From Panicum virgatum (lineage: Eukaryota; Streptophyta; Magnoliopsida; Poales; Poaceae): 64,000 nucleotides of DNA. Under the pieces are notes generated by a model. That model was not told where the DNA came from, searched no databases, and saw only the letters and a program-made list of their open reading frames with translations. Positions 43,214-55,700 of this stretch are shown piece after piece (within the stretch, counting starts at the first letter, position 1; every line of letters begins with the position of its first letter). Where the stretch lies: NCBI RefSeq assembly GCF_016808335.1, contig NC_053138.1, forward strand, positions 51,490,951-51,554,950, given 5' to 3'. The position numbers and the translations under genes were made by a program.

Positions 43214-45397
43214 TCGTTTATAGAGTAGTTAAATAACAAATTTAACTACACAAGGCATCATGATCAACAGCACAAAAAAAGTTGACTAACTTCATAAACA
43301 AGTGGGGGTGATTTCCTATACAATTAAATCATGGTTTACAAATAAATCAACAACTCAGAGAACAATTAGAAATACATTACACCAAAATTACACTAAACAG
43401 AACATGAACATACTAAGCTATCCTGCAAAAATCATATGAAGACATGTAACCATTTAATCACAATAAATCATTTATGCAGGCAACACCTAGTACAAGCCTG
43501 AATTATACAGATCAAAATAGATCAAAACAGAAGCTCAAAATTTAACAGGTGATCTACACAGGGATGATCTAGCTACTGAGAATTTTTCATGATTTTATAT
43601 ACATGGAATTAATTCAGATAAATTAAACAAAACAGACACCAGTTTAACAAGATTCAATTTTAACTCCTATTCTAGCCATGAACTGAAGCTTAAACTTCCT
43701 GGACAAGCTAATCTACTCAAAAAGAACATGCCAAAATAAAATCATGATTTATTACAAACAGAAACTATTTACCATAAATAAAGTGTACTAAACAAAGATT
43801 AAAACAAATAAATAGCTACACAAGGGAACTGACCATGAAGTTTTTATAGCAAAGCTAGTGTTACATGATTAAACTACCACCAAAATTTCATAGCAATAAC
43901 AGCTTTCAAGCATCAGATAAGAAAAAGACTAAACATCTAGTATTTATTTATCTAGTGACACAAAACCATTTATACAGCAAAAACTGGCAACTAAAGCCTA
44001 ACATATTATGGTTCTACTGCATAGAGCTCTCCAAAAGGATTCCAAAACATCAAGATTTGCTATTTTACGAATTTTCTATGAATTGATCTAGAATTTCAAA
44101 GTTCACTGAAAAATATTACAAAGCAGTCCTTAGTGCACTATTCACATGAGTCTAGGTCTATTCAAATAACACCCTGAAGTTTTGTTTCTTCCACCCCGAG
44201 GTCCCTGGGCCGGGTCAGAGAGAGGGGGCGGCGGTTGACCGGCGATTTCCCGGCGAGGGGCTCACCGGCGGCGAGAGTGGAGGGGTGCGTGAGCTTCACG
44301 GGTGCAAGGCGCACCTCTGGGTGGCCTAGGGTCGCGGGGAGAGGCTCGGAAGCGGCGGCTCGGCGGAGCAGGGCGGGTCGGCGGCGGAGGCGAGCAACGG
44401 CGAGGGTGCTCCGGTGAGGTTTGGGCGAGGGGAAGTGGCCTGGGAGCTGCGCGAGGTCGAGGCGGTGCTAAGGGTGGGGGCTGTAGGGGTGGAGCGGGTC
44501 TGGGGTGGCGGCTCCGCGGCGGGGTGGAGCTCGCCGGGGTTCAAGCAGGGCGGCGGCGGCGTTCTGCGGCGTGGGAGCGATGAGAGAGCGAAGGGAAGCA
44601 CGAAATCGAGTTCTGGGGCTCTTGTAGTGCTCGGGAGCTCGCTAGAATAGAGCGGCAGGCTCTGCAGGGGACGCTCCACGGCGGCGTCGCGGTGGCGGCC
44701 GTCGGGGAGGTTCTGGGCGCGGCGGGGGTGCGTGGCGAGGGGTGGAGGCTCCAGCGCGAGGCAACAGGAGGGGGAGGAGCTCGCCGGCGACGCGTGGAAG
44801 CCAGCGCACGGCGAAGTAATGGCCGGGAAAGCCGGGAAGGCGCTCCACGGCGGCGCTGTCGGTGGCCGGCGGCGAGAAGCAGAGCAGGGAGGGGGAGATG
44901 GTCATAAGGGCGATTTTGCAATTTCCAAAAGTTCCAGGGACTAAATTGTAAACCAGTGATAACTTTTAAACCAAAGCTCAAATGGAAAAGTGCCCAACAT
45001 GAAAGTTGTTCAAAATTTCAAGATTTACAACTTTGATGTTGTGCAAAAATTTATTTGGCCAAAGCTTCAAGAGCTAAAATTAAAATTGTTGAAGGGATTT
45101 TGAATTCCAGGAAATTTGTCTTTTTCAAAGCAATTTCACTTCAAATGTAGACCTTCAAGCAAAATTTGATGCCATGCAATAAATGCACTGAAATTTTGCA
45201 CAAACACCCTCCATAAAAGCTATAAACACAAATAACTTTATAAAGGACCTTACATAAAATCATAATTACACATATAACCTTTCATAATTACAAAAAGATC
45301 CTTTTCACTTAAATCGAGCACATAATGTATAGCAAACCCACACAATTACTGTGCAGGCACCTAATTAAAATACTGTGTAAACACCCGGGGTGTTACA
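43015..45397 (-). repeat. Gypsy 3' LTR, inner part (right of nested insertion)
   Basis: Aligns with 54209-56591. Unlike the outer part it shows about 15-20 single-base differences by eye (for example ACAGGTGATCT/ACAGGAGATCT, CATGATTAAAC/CATGAGTAAAC, TTTGATGTTG/TTTGATATTG). Ends ...GTGTTACA at 45397. Confidence 0.93.
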
Positions 45398-48300
45398 GCC
45401 TTCCCCCCTAAAAGGAAATCTCGTCCCGAGATTACAGAAAGAAAAGGGTACAAAAACTGGGTACCTGGATTGGTTCTAAGGAAGTCGGGAAAGTTTCTTT
45501 GGAGAAAATTTTCAGTTTCCCAAGTAGCTTCTTCTACAGTATGCTGATTCCACTGGATCTTGTACATTTTAACTTTCTCCCTTCTAGTACTTCTTTCTTT
45601 GGTGTCAAGAATCTTGATTGGATACTCCGTATAAGATAGATCGGATTCAATTTCGATATCTTGTGGTTCAAGGATTTCAGTAGGTACCCTGGTGCACTTC
45701 CGAAGTTGTGAGACATGGAAGACATCATGAACGGCGGCCAACTGAGATGAAAGACGAAGTCGGTAGGCAACGGGTCCCCAAGTTTCGATAATTTCAAATG
45801 GTCCGATGTATCGGGGTGCTAATTTCCCTTTTAAGCCAAAGCGTTGAACACCTTTAGTAGGAGATACTCGCAAATATACAAAGTCTCCTACCTCGAATTG
45901 TAAAGGATCTCTCCTTTTGTCTGCATAACTTTTCTGTCTTGATTGAGCTGCTTTAAGATTAACCTGAATAATTCTGACTTGCTCCTCTGCCTCAGAGACT
46001 AAATCTGGCCCAAAAATTTTGCGTTCTCCAGCTTGGGACCAATTCAAAGGAGTTCGACACCTTCGACCATATAATGCTTCAAATGGTGCCATTTGCAAGC
46101 TGGATTGATAACTGTTATTGTAAGAAAACTCTGCCAGTGCTAGGCACTTAACCCAATTCTTGCCATATTGAATAACACATGCCCTCAACATGTCTTCAAG
46201 GATTTGATTGATTCGTTCAGTTTGCCCATCTGTTTGTGGATGATAAGCTGAACTACGAATCAATTTTGTTCCAAGGGATTCCTGCATTTGCTCCCAGAAA
46301 CGTGCTATAAACTGAGGCCCACGATCAGAAATAATCGTCTTTGGAATGCCATGTAAACGAACAATCTGATCGAGATAAATCTCTGCGTACTTCTTGGCAG
46401 AATAAGTGGTGTGTACTGGAATAAAATGAGCGGTCTTGGTGAGTCTATCAACGATTACCCAAACAGAATCATGCTTATGAGGAGTAGTGGGTAAACCAAC
46501 GATAAAATCCATACTGATGTCCTCCCATTTCCAGGATGGAATAGATAAAGGTTGGAGAGTACCAGCTACTTTCAAATGACTAGCTTTAACTCTTTGACAG
46601 ACATCACACTCAGAAACATATCTGGCGATCTCTCTTTTCATTCGAGTCCACCAGAAATTTTGTTTGAGATCATGGTACATCTTGGTACCACCGGGATGAA
46701 TCGAAAATTTCGAAAGATGTGCTTCATCAAGGATTTGCTTTCTAAGCTCATGATTCTTGGGTACAACTAGTCGAGATTCAAACCATAAAACTCCTCTATG
46801 ATCCACTCTGAAACATTTATACTTTGCTTCACCTTGTGATAACTTTTCCTTGATGACCTTGATACCCTCATCATGTAATTGCCCCATGATGATACTATCA
46901 TGAAGTGTAGGCTCAAGGGATATATGGTTCAAACTTCCTTGAGGTACCATTTCTAGGTTTAACTTCATCATTTCCTGGCATAGAGTTTCATTGAATGGTT
47001 CTACAGATAGACAATGGCATTGTGACTTGCGGCTGAGTGCATCCGCAACCACATTAGCCTTTCCTGGATGATAGTGCACTTCTAAATGATAATCCTTTAT
47101 CAACTCTAGCCAGCGTCTCTGCCTCATGTTGAGATCAGCTTGAGTAAAGATATATTTGAGGCTCTTATGGTCAGTGTAAATATTACAGTGAGTTCCCATA
47201 AGATGATGTCTCCAAATCTTAAGAGCGTGAATGACAGCTGCTAATTCCAGATCATGGGTTGGATAATTCTTCTCATGATCCCGGAGAGCTCTTGATGCAT
47301 AAGAGATAACCCGGTTGTCCTGCATAAGCACACAACCAAGTCCCGTACCCGAAGCATCACAATAGACATCAAAAGGTTTGGTACTGTCTGGTGTAGACAA
47401 TACTGGAGCGGTAGTTAATCTTGCTTTGAGAGTTTGGAAAGCTTCTTCACACTTATCATTCCAAACAAACTTCACTCCCTTCTTCAATAACTCCGTCATA
47501 GGCTTGGCTATTCTGGAGAAATCAGTAATGAATCGACGATAATATCCAGCTAAACCAAGAAAACTGCGAATTTGATGAACTGAATTAGGAGATTCCCAAT
47601 CCATCACTTCTTGTACTTTAGTTGGATCAACAGATATACCATCACTGGAGATAGTGTGACCTAAGAATTTCACGCTGTCCAACCAAAATTCACACTTGGA
47701 GAATTTGGCATAAAGATGATGATCTCGTAATCGTTGAAGAACGATACGCAAATGTTCAGCATGATCTTCTTCATTCTTGGAGTAGATCAAAATATCGTCA
47801 ATGAAAACCACGACGAATTTATCCAGCTCCGGCATGAAGACTGAATTCATCAAGTACATAAAATATGCTGGGGCGTTGGTAAGACCAAAAGACATAACCA
47901 GATATTCATATAGTCCATATCGGGTAGAGAAAGCAGTCTTTGGAATATCACAAGGTTTGATCTTTATTTGATGGTAGCCAGAACGAAGATCAATCTTAGA
48001 GAAAACCTTAGCTCCAGCTAACTGATCAAATAGAATATCAATGCGGGGAAGAGGATACTTGTTTTTAATAGTGACCGCATTGAGTGGTCGATAATCAACA
48101 CATAGCCTCAAACTATTGTCTTTCTTCTTCACAAACAGGGCCGGACATCCCCAGGGTGAAGAACTGGGACGTATAAAGCCTTTGTCAAGAAGGTCTTGGA
48201 GTTGGACTTTCAATTCTGCTAATTCATTTGGAGGCATTCGGTACGACCTCTTAGAAATAGGGGCGGTACCGGGTTGAAGTTCGATAACAAACTCGATGTC

Positions 48301-49944
48301 TCTGTCAGGAGGCATTCCAGGTAAATCATCTGGAAATACATCCGCATACTCCCACACAATAGGGATATCTTCAAGTTTAATTTCTTTTGCGGCATAAGCA
48401 CAGGAGTTAATGTATTCTCGTTGTGGTAGATAGAGTATGGTGGCTCCTTGATGTGGTGAATCTATCTCGATAGCTCGGGAAGAGATATCTAACAGTACTT
48501 TATGTTTAGTCATCCAATCCATGCCCAGAATAACATCCATGCCTTCTAAATTCAATAAAATCAAATCTGTCTTTATCACTTTACTACCCAACTTAAGGGG
48601 TACATGTGTAGTGATTTGATTGGAAGCTATCCTCCCACCAGGGGTTGTTATCATAAAAGATCCCTTAGTATGACAAAAATCCAATCCTAATCTGGCTCCA
48701 AATTTGGCACTTATAAAACTATGCGTTGCACCAGAATCAAATAATATGACTGTGGGTTTATTGTGGATAGAGAAAGTACCCGTCATAACTGGTGCTCCTG
48801 CTGGAAGGTCTGCAAGAGTAGTGAAATTAACTCGCCCTTGCCGGACTTGCACCATTTGCCTCTTGCCTTTGCCCTTGTTGTTGTTGTTGTTGTTGTTGTT
48901 CTGATTAGAGTTTTGCCCTGGATTATTCCTTCTGGGTTGTGGACAATTCTTGGCAAAATGAGAAGCACTGCCGCAGTTGAAACATCGATTATTACTATTC
49001 CCACTATTGAACTGTGGGGCATTCGACCTTGGGCTAAACTGCTGCTGTTGCTGTTGCTGAGGCACTGGAGGTCTGAATCCTCCTTGTTGCTGAGGCGGCC
49101 TAAAGACAAACCTACCCACTGGGGCATTTCTTTGTGGAGGCCTTGGTGGAGTATTTTGCACCAGGCGATACCTTGGTGGCTGGGCACTCGAGGGTCCCGT
49201 TGGTGCCTTCCGCTTTTTCTCAGCACGATGTGCAGCAATACAATCTTCCTGTGTAATGGCCATATTCACCAGCTCATTATAGGTATGGGGCTGAACCAAG
49301 TTTAAACGTTCCTTGAGCTTAGTATTGAGGCCACGACGGAAACGATCACGTTTCTTGGCATCGGTATCAGCATGATGGCCCGCATACTGGCACAGATGAT
49401 TGAAGGTCTGTGCATATTGAAGAACAGTGCGGGTTCCCTGATCTAGAGCCAAGAATTCATTCAACTTTCTTTCAATTAGTCCATCCGGAATATGATGTGA
49501 TCTGAATGCAGTTCTGAATTCCTCCCAAGATATGATATGTTCAGCAGGCTGCATTGCACAATAATTATCCCACCATATACGTGCAGGACCATGCAGCTGT
49601 TGGGCGGCAAAGGGGGCTTTGTTTGCATCAACACACGGTACTGCTAACAAAGCGAACTTGGAATTGATTGTACGGAGCCAAGCATCGGCATCCAATGGGT
49701 CATCAGCTTTGCTGAACAGCGGAGGTTGGGTACCAAAGAATTCCTGGTAACCCGCTGGTTGTGCCTCCCGTCCTCCATACTGTTGGCGTGGCTGATTTTG
49801 TTGCCCTTGGACTAGCTGGCGAAGCAACTCTGTTTGCATGGCCATTAACTCGGCCAGATTTGATGGGGGTGGCGGTGGTTGCTGAGATCCACTGCCAGTT
49901 TCACAACCAAAGCCATCAGGCGTTCCGCGTGTATGACCAACCAT
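45361..49944 (-). CDS. gag-pol: Gypsy gag-pol polyprotein with chromodomain, intact 1,527 codons
   Basis: One uninterrupted frame. Gag-like domain at residues about 75-240; CCHC knuckle ([14 protein letters not shown]) near 318; aspartic protease ([10 protein letters not shown]) near 400; RT at about 590-780 with VDYRPLN and [10 protein letters not shown] (near 711); RNase H ([10 protein letters not shown]) near 850; integrase zinc finger ([11 protein letters not shown]), then DRLTKTAHF and ISDRGPQF (near 1200) and [13 protein letters not shown]; chromodomain (YPIKILD to ATWETENF) near 1440-1490. RT before integrase and the chromodomain place it in the Ty3/gypsy chromoviruses, Tekay/Del-like. 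Unusually, the frame runs through the PPT (45398-45410) and takes its last about 12 codons from the LTR. It could supply proteins to the deleted relative at 32486-43009. Confidence 0.96.
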   Translation of the reverse strand: MVGHTRGTPDGFGCETGSGSQQPPPPPSNLAELMAMQTELLRQLVQGQQNQPRQQYGGREAQPAGYQEFFGTQPPLFSKADDPLDADAWLRTINSKFALLAVPCVDANKAPFAAQQLHGPARIWWDNYCAMQPAEHIISWEEFRTAFRSHHIPDGLIERKLNEFLALDQGTRTVLQYAQTFNHLCQYAGHHADTDAKKRDRFRRGLNTKLKERLNLVQPHTYNELVNMAITQEDCIAAHRAEKKRKAPTGPSSAQPPRYRLVQNTPPRPPQRNAPVGRFVFRPPQQQGGFRPPVPQQQQQQQFSPRSNAPQFNSGNSNNRCFNCGSASHFAKNCPQPRRNNPGQNSNQNNNNNNNNKGKGKRQMVQVRQGRVNFTTLADLPAGAPVMTGTFSIHNKPTVILFDSGATHSFISAKFGARLGLDFCHTKGSFMITTPGGRIASNQITTHVPLKLGSKVIKTDLILLNLEGMDVILGMDWMTKHKVLLDISSRAIEIDSPHQGATILYLPQREYINSCAYAAKEIKLEDIPIVWEYADVFPDDLPGMPPDRDIEFVIELQPGTAPISKRSYRMPPNELAELKVQLQDLLDKGFIRPSSSPWGCPALFVKKKDNSLRLCVDYRPLNAVTIKNKYPLPRIDILFDQLAGAKVFSKIDLRSGYHQIKIKPCDIPKTAFSTRYGLYEYLVMSFGLTNAPAYFMYLMNSVFMPELDKFVVVFIDDILIYSKNEEDHAEHLRIVLQRLRDHHLYAKFSKCEFWLDSVKFLGHTISSDGISVDPTKVQEVMDWESPNSVHQIRSFLGLAGYYRRFITDFSRIAKPMTELLKKGVKFVWNDKCEEAFQTLKARLTTAPVLSTPDSTKPFDVYCDASGTGLGCVLMQDNRVISYASRALRDHEKNYPTHDLELAAVIHALKIWRHHLMGTHCNIYTDHKSLKYIFTQADLNMRQRRWLELIKDYHLEVHYHPGKANVVADALSRKSQCHCLSVEPFNETLCQEMMKLNLEMVPQGSLNHISLEPTLHDSIIMGQLHDEGIKVIKEKLSQGEAKYKCFRVDHRGVLWFESRLVVPKNHELRKQILDEAHLSKFSIHPGGTKMYHDLKQNFWWTRMKREIARYVSECDVCQRVKASHLKVAGTLQPLSIPSWKWEDISMDFIVGLPTTPHKHDSVWVIVDRLTKTAHFIPVHTTYSAKKYAEIYLDQIVRLHGIPKTIISDRGPQFIARFWEQMQESLGTKLIRSSAYHPQTDGQTERINQILEDMLRACVIQYGKNWVKCLALAEFSYNNSYQSSLQMAPFEALYGRRCRTPLNWSQAGERKIFGPDLVSEAEEQVRIIQVNLKAAQSRQKSYADKRRDPLQFEVGDFVYLRVSPTKGVQRFGLKGKLAPRYIGPFEIIETWGPVAYRLRLSSQLAAVHDVFHVSQLRKCTRVPTEILEPQDIEIESDLSYTEYPIKILDTKERSTRREKVKMYKIQWNQHTVEEATWETENFLQRNFPDFLRTNPGTQFLYPFLSVISGRDFLLGGKAVTPRVFTQYFN
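45398..45410 (-). promoter_or_regulatory. Polypurine tract of the full-length gypsy
   Basis: On the minus strand TAGGGGGGAAGGC abuts the 3' LTR. It lies inside the gag-pol reading frame. Confidence 0.9.
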
Positions 49945-50579
49945 CTGTAATCATGGAAGACATCCATTAGATACATATTTCTCGCTTCCAAAATCAATGG
50001 TACATGCAATGATCATACATTTGGATAAAACAAAATCAGCAAAAATGTAACTAGATGCGGTGTAGCACAATATGCACAATACATAACTGCGCAACCCACC
50101 AAACTCAGAACAGGCCAGCTGTTAGATAGCTTCATGCTCCATCGTATTGATACTCAATGCTAAGAGCAAAGGGTAAAGAAAATAATCTAGCAATTCACTC
50201 TTCAGCGCCATGTGCTATGTTGCTAAACAACAGAGATCATAGTAGGGGTTGGACTAAAATTTAGTCTCACAGATTCAACATGCTAACATTTGATGAGCAC
50301 ATATGCCACAAAAATTGCAACATCTTATATTCATCAAACGGCGTGAACATGCACAAATGAAGAGATTTGATAAGTAGGAAGTTTATGATTTCCAAACTGG
50401 TAGTCCCTACTTATATTACATCCAAAGCAGCATTTTTCTTACAACCTAACATCACTCACCCTTACCACATATAATACAACAAGTGGTACTCCTCCCTAGG
50501 GCTATCTTACAACATCTCTTTCCTATGTACAAGCTACAACAAGATAAAACACGAACTTTCTAGGACTGGTCTAAGGCGC
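49945..50579 (-). other. Spacer between ORF0 and gag in the full-length gypsy
   Basis: AT-rich, no ORF. The deletion in the non-autonomous relative starts within it (near 50393, after CCAGTTTGGAAAT on the minus strand). It may hold a splice acceptor or internal promoter for gag-pol. Confidence 0.5.
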
Positions 50580-51482
50580 CTAGAAGTCGTCGAGGTTGCC
50601 CACAGAAGAGGCACTACCGGAAGAAGAGTCGTCCGGCTGAGGGTTAGGCTCAGCAAGTGCGTGCTCTGAATCTAAGTCAGATACTCCCTCAATCTCCTCT
50701 GGGTCCTCCTCTGCTGCTGCAGGCTCAGCTGGGGCATCGAGTTGCTCCTGGAGCATACCAACATGTGCTAAAGCATCAGCCCAATCTGCTTGCAGCTCAT
50801 TCACCTGCGCCTGAAGAAAACCGATAACTGTGTTGCGCTGCTCTATCTCAGCACCATACTCCATAGCCTGATGCTCAAACTGTGCAATAGCAGTGTCCCT
50901 CCCAGCAACGGCATCCTGAAGTCCCCCAATCTGAATATCCTTCAGACGAAGGCCTCGCTGAAAACTCTGGGCCAAGTCTATCACCTGGTCCATGTGTCGC
51001 TGCTGAAGTATCTGGTAGTGCGACTGAGCATTCATATATCTGACTACTGCCTCGATAGTCTCATCCGCTACATCTCCAATCAAGTGTCCAAAGTGTGTGA
51101 CCCTGAACAGCCACTCTGCATTTCCAGCACTGACTGCTGGGAACAAACCAATAGGATATGCTGCTACCTCCTCGGGATGGTGCTCACAAAAAGTGGTGAT
51201 AGCGTTGAGAGCTGCTTTCTCAAACGCATCCACAAGACGGTACCCAATCACCTCGATCTCAATCGGTGGCCACTCCAAGGTGGGGTGCTGAGGAATGGTC
51301 ATCTTAACTCTGTTCTTCTTAATTCCATCCTCCGAAAACTGGCGTCCCGTGTACTGGGGTGGATCTGGGTAGTGGAAGATACGAAGTGAATCCCAAAGAA
51401 TCCTCGGAAAACCCTCCCAGTACAGACAATCGGTATGAGCATTTCCCTCCTCATCCCAAAAGATCTGGGAACAAGTCGCCAT
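50580..51482 (-). CDS. Extra ORF upstream of gag (ORF0), 300 codons, in the full-length gypsy
   Basis: Same product as the ORF at 37602-38504: MATCSQIFWDE start, aromatic-rich N-terminal half, coiled-coil centre, acidic Ser-rich tail. An earlier in-frame ATG would add about 40 residues, but the ATG at 51482 is shared by both copies and preceded by an acceptor-like TTATTCAG. It lies 635 bp upstream of gag on the same strand. It is not homologous to any gag or env I recognise. It may act in RNA handling or particle assembly, which is a guess. Confidence 0.75.
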   Translation of the reverse strand: MATCSQIFWDEEGNAHTDCLYWEGFPRILWDSLRIFHYPDPPQYTGRQFSEDGIKKNRVKMTIPQHPTLEWPPIEIEVIGYRLVDAFEKAALNAITTFCEHHPEEVAAYPIGLFPAVSAGNAEWLFRVTHFGHLIGDVADETIEAVVRYMNAQSHYQILQQRHMDQVIDLAQSFQRGLRLKDIQIGGLQDAVAGRDTAIAQFEHQAMEYGAEIEQRNTVIGFLQAQVNELQADWADALAHVGMLQEQLDAPAEPAAAEEDPEEIEGVSDLDSEHALAEPNPQPDDSSSGSASSVGNLDDF

Positions 51483-52740
51483 CTGAATAAAAAAGGATTC
51501 AAATGTGAGTAATGCAATTATCTCAAGACTTCTCAAATAAAGCTTTAAGAAGACTGCGGTAAAACAAATGTGATTCTTATTCACAAGATGATATGATTCC
51601 AACTCAAAGAATAATAAACCACAATTGGTACTGGTTCATCATTTGAGATTCTAAGGAATGAAAAGATCCTTATAACAACAAGATGGGGCTTAGGAGGAAG
51701 GCATGACTCGGAACCATATTTTTCATCCAAGGAAACCTAAGCATTTTAACAAGCATGCTACTAAAATCAGAGTTTCACTCACTCATGTTTTAAGCATACT
51801 AACACTTATCTTATAAGGATTCATACTAGAAATTCCTTAACAAGCTCATGTAGCAACTTCAACTATTATAAACCAATCAAACATCAACCAAATATGCATG
51901 CACGTCCTGACCGTCCTCACAAGATAGACAATTGCCAACTATGGTTGGGCTTACGTGGTTAGCACGGTGGTATACATAAATACGGCTCTCCCTATATAGC
52001 TAGTCGATACATTCTAACCGTTCTTATCTTAACAAATCGCGGTTAGTGTTCCTGCAGAAAATTGACAGAACATATATATATATCCAATGAACCTTTCATG
52101 CCAGCACTCATGAAAGCATTCCCAAACATTACCGCTCACTATAGAAGCGGCAGCCATACAATTTCCGCCGTATGGCCAACGTTAACATACGCTACTCAGA
52201 GGCGTATTCACAAGTTCCTTTACTCCCAATATAGTCGACCGAGGTCGGTATATTGGCAGCAGCTCAAGTAGGCCACTGCTTGAGCACAGCGTTCGGTTCG
52301 CATCACCGACGGGAAGGTCAGACTCCCTCAGCTGACTGAGCACACTTTACTTCCAATATAGTCAACTAATAGTCGGTATATTGGAAACACCTCAAGTAAG
52401 CCGCTGCTTGAGGGCAGCGTTCGGCTCGCATCACCGACGGGAAGGTCAGACTCCCTCAGCTGACTGAGGATCCTTACCATCTTACCTCAACGTAGGTGCG
52501 TCGTTACAAGAATTAAGAGTTGCTTGTGAGTATGGTTTGACAAAATGTAAAGTGCTGGAAGTCAGATAACATAAACCATACAGAGATAACCACCTAGTAA
52601 TTCCCATAAATTCCCTAGGACTTTACGTTCTAAGCACAACCCTTAACGAATCCAACGTAGCTTTTCAAAATACCCTGTTGTTCCAATTTTTATACGGAAA
52701 GCGATTTTTAAGGTTCCAACACCTCTGGTATATGCTTGTA
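51483..52740 (-). other. Leader of the full-length gypsy
   Basis: Non-coding, 1.26 kb. It contains the duplicated stem-loop module (52219-52469) and further strong fold-backs such as CTTTCATG/CATGAAAG (52094-52118), GCCGCT/AGCGGT (52131-52153) and CATAC/GTATG (52155-52178). Confidence 0.6.
52219..52469 (-). ncRNA. Duplicated stem-loop module in the leader of the full-length gypsy
   Basis: Reverse-strand counterpart of 36615-36864. Units at 52345-52469 and 52219-52340 keep the same three fold-backs, including the CCTCAAG/CTTGAGG versus GCTCAAG/CTTGAGC pair exchange between units. Confidence 0.5.
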
Positions 52741-52754
52741 GCTCTGATGCCAGC
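52740..52754 (-). promoter_or_regulatory. Primer-binding site of the full-length gypsy, one mismatch
   Basis: On the minus strand the sequence after the 5' LTR reads GCTGGCATCAGAGC. It differs from the usual TGGTATCAGAGC by one base (C for T). Confidence 0.85.
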
Positions 52755-55700
52755 TGTGGCAGAACCGCCTAAATTATCCCGGCTCAAGTGCGTAAACCAT
52801 CACCATAAAGGCAACATTAGCTTAAACGCACTTCAAACGGAACAATTTTTGGTCTGTCGGGTAACGTCCCGATACAACCACCGATTCTCGGATCGAACAA
52901 GCATACCCCGCACGAAGGCGAGTCCAGAGATATTACAACCACAATTTTACAACACAGGCATATTAAAGATTACAAACCAGTTCAAAAGATTATTACAAAA
53001 CCAACTTAAGTAAAACAGTTATACAAAACATAAGAGTAAGTTCAGAGTTTAAACAGCGGAAGATAAAACACGACGGCTACAACACGTCGCAAAAAGGATA
53101 CCAGGCTAGCCCAGGCATGGTATCACTCGTCATAGTCATTGCCGGTCGAAGACGTATCCCATTCTACGGACCAGCCAGGAGGCAACGAGCAAGGATAGGT
53201 TAAGCTAGCGATCTGATCCTCAAAACTCATACCTGAAAAAGGGGGTTTCAACAGCAAGGCTGAGTATTCTAATACTCAGCAAGACTTAACCGTCAACGGG
53301 TATAAGTAGCCTACCTTAGCTAGACTATGCAAGGCTTTGTAAGGCTCTGGTTTTCCTTTGCTGAAAAGCAATAAAGAGTAGGTCCTTACTTTCAAGTTTT
53401 AGCTTCAACATTCTAGTTGATTAACCATTCTATGTAAGCATTTACTAACCAAACATGGTGGAACTTCTAAACAAACATCAAGATTAATAAGAATATTGTT
53501 GCTCTTATTACTCTGTGTGGCAAAGAGATCAAGCAGTCTCATTTCATCGTGAGAGGCGGACGATTCTGAATCGAAATTCAACCTTGCAAGGAAAACCCAA
53601 CACGCACGTTTGGAATACCGTCGGGTCATTTCCAAACAACCGTTTGCCTTTCTTTCCGGCTCGTGGATAGGAACACTCTCCCCGACTACAGGGCTCCAAG
53701 GTCCACCCGTGCCCGGTCCACCCTTGTCCCTAGAAGTCGTAGTGTTGCGCAACATAAAATAAACCTATCTCTAAGAGAGAGTGTCAGGTATATCCACTCC
53801 CCGGTCCAATCGGTTACTAGGCTTACCGCGTACCATATTTACGGCATGTGGCTAGTACGTTCAAAAACTTAACCAACACTACCACACACCGCGACCTTAG
53901 CAAGTTCATCAATACAGACGGGGTCTCACATAGGACATGATATCGAACACAACCCCGTCCGTCGTCCTTATATTGATAACAGAAAGTAAACAAGCAATTC
54001 CTATAAAGCTCGCGAGTGACAGGCAATCACTCGACTTTTACCGTTCCTATAAGCTTAGCAATTACTCGAACTCAAGTCTAGTGTTCAGTACATTGGTTCC
54101 TAGGATCATGCATCTAGGTTTTCAATTCAACTCCTATGAACTGTAAATGCACAAGTAAAATAATACAGTAAATGATATTAATTTGAAGTATAGGTTATGT
54201 CCGGGGCTTGCCTTCTCGGTAGTTGCTAACTATTTCAGCGCTAGGCTCTTCCGAACTTTGGTTCGGGGCTTCAGTTAGTTCCGCAGTGTTCACTTGAGCT
54301 TCGAGATCACCTCCGTCAGACTCCGGAATCAACTCGTACGTCCCGTCTGACAAAGTAGTCGTATCTATATGTAATGCAAGAACAACATTATAAACAAACA
54401 TGGGCAATCGTTTATAGAGTAGTTAAATAACAAATTTAACTACACAAGGCATCATGATCAACAGCACAAAAGAAGTTGACTAACTTCATAAACAAGTGGG
54501 GGTGATTTCCTATACAATTAAGTCATGGTTTACAAATAAATCAACAACTCAGAGAACAATTAGAAATAAATTACACCAAAATTACACTAAACAGAAAATG
54601 AACATACTAAGCTATCCTGCAAAAATCATATGAAGACATGTAACCATTTAATCACAATAAATCATTTATGCAGGCAACACCTAGTACAAGCCTGAATTAT
54701 ACAGATCAAAATAGATCAAAACAGAAGCTCAAAATTTAACAGGAGATCTACACAGGGATGATCTAGCTACTGTGAATTTTTCATGATTTTATATACACGG
54801 AATTAATTCAGATAAATTAAACAAAACAGACACCAGTTTAATAAGATTCAATTTTAACTCCTATTCTAGCCATGAACTAAAGCTTAAACTTCCTGGACAA
54901 GCTAATCTACTCAAAAAGAACATGCCAAAATAAAATAATGATTTATTACAAACAGAAACTATTTACCATAAATAAAGTGTACTAAACAAAGATTAAAACA
55001 AATAAATAGCTACACAAGGGAACTGACCATGAAGTTTTTATAGCAAAGCTAGTGTTACATGAGTAAACTACCACCAAAATTTCATAGCAATAACAGCTTT
55101 CAAGCATCAGATAAGAAAAAGACTAAACATCTAGTATTTATTTATCTAGTGACACAAAACCATTTATACAGCAAAAACTGGCAACTAAAGCCTAACATAT
55201 TATGGTTCTACTGCATAGAGCTCTCCAAACGGATTCCAAAACATCAAGATTTGCTATTTTACGAATTTTCTATGAATTGATCTAGAATTTCAAAGTTCAC
55301 TGAAAAATATTACAAAGCAGTCCTTAGTGCACTATTCACATGAGTCTAGGTCTATTCAAATAACACCCTGAAGTTTTGTTTCTTCCACCCCGAGGTCCCT
55401 GGGCCGGGTCAGAGAGAGGGGGCGGCGGTTGACCGGCGATTTCCCGGCGAGGGGCTCACCGGCGGCGAGAGTGGAGGGGTGCGTGAGCTTCACGGGTGCA
55501 AGGCGCACCTCTGGGTGGCCTAGGGTCGCGGGGAGAGGCTCGGAAGCGGCGGCTCGGCGGAGCAGGGCGGGTCGGCGGCGGAGGCGAGCAACGGCGAGGG
55601 TGCTCCGGTGAGGTTTGGGTGAGGGGAAGTGGCCTGGGAGCTGCGCGAGGTCGAGGCGGTGCTAAGGGTGGGGGCTGTAGGGGTGGAGCGGGTCTGGGGT

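Noticed and set aside
48880..48902. GTT/GTT trinucleotide run inside the gypsy gag region
   Set aside because: It encodes a poly-Asn stretch in frame (about residue 350) and is a simple low-complexity linker, not a separate feature.
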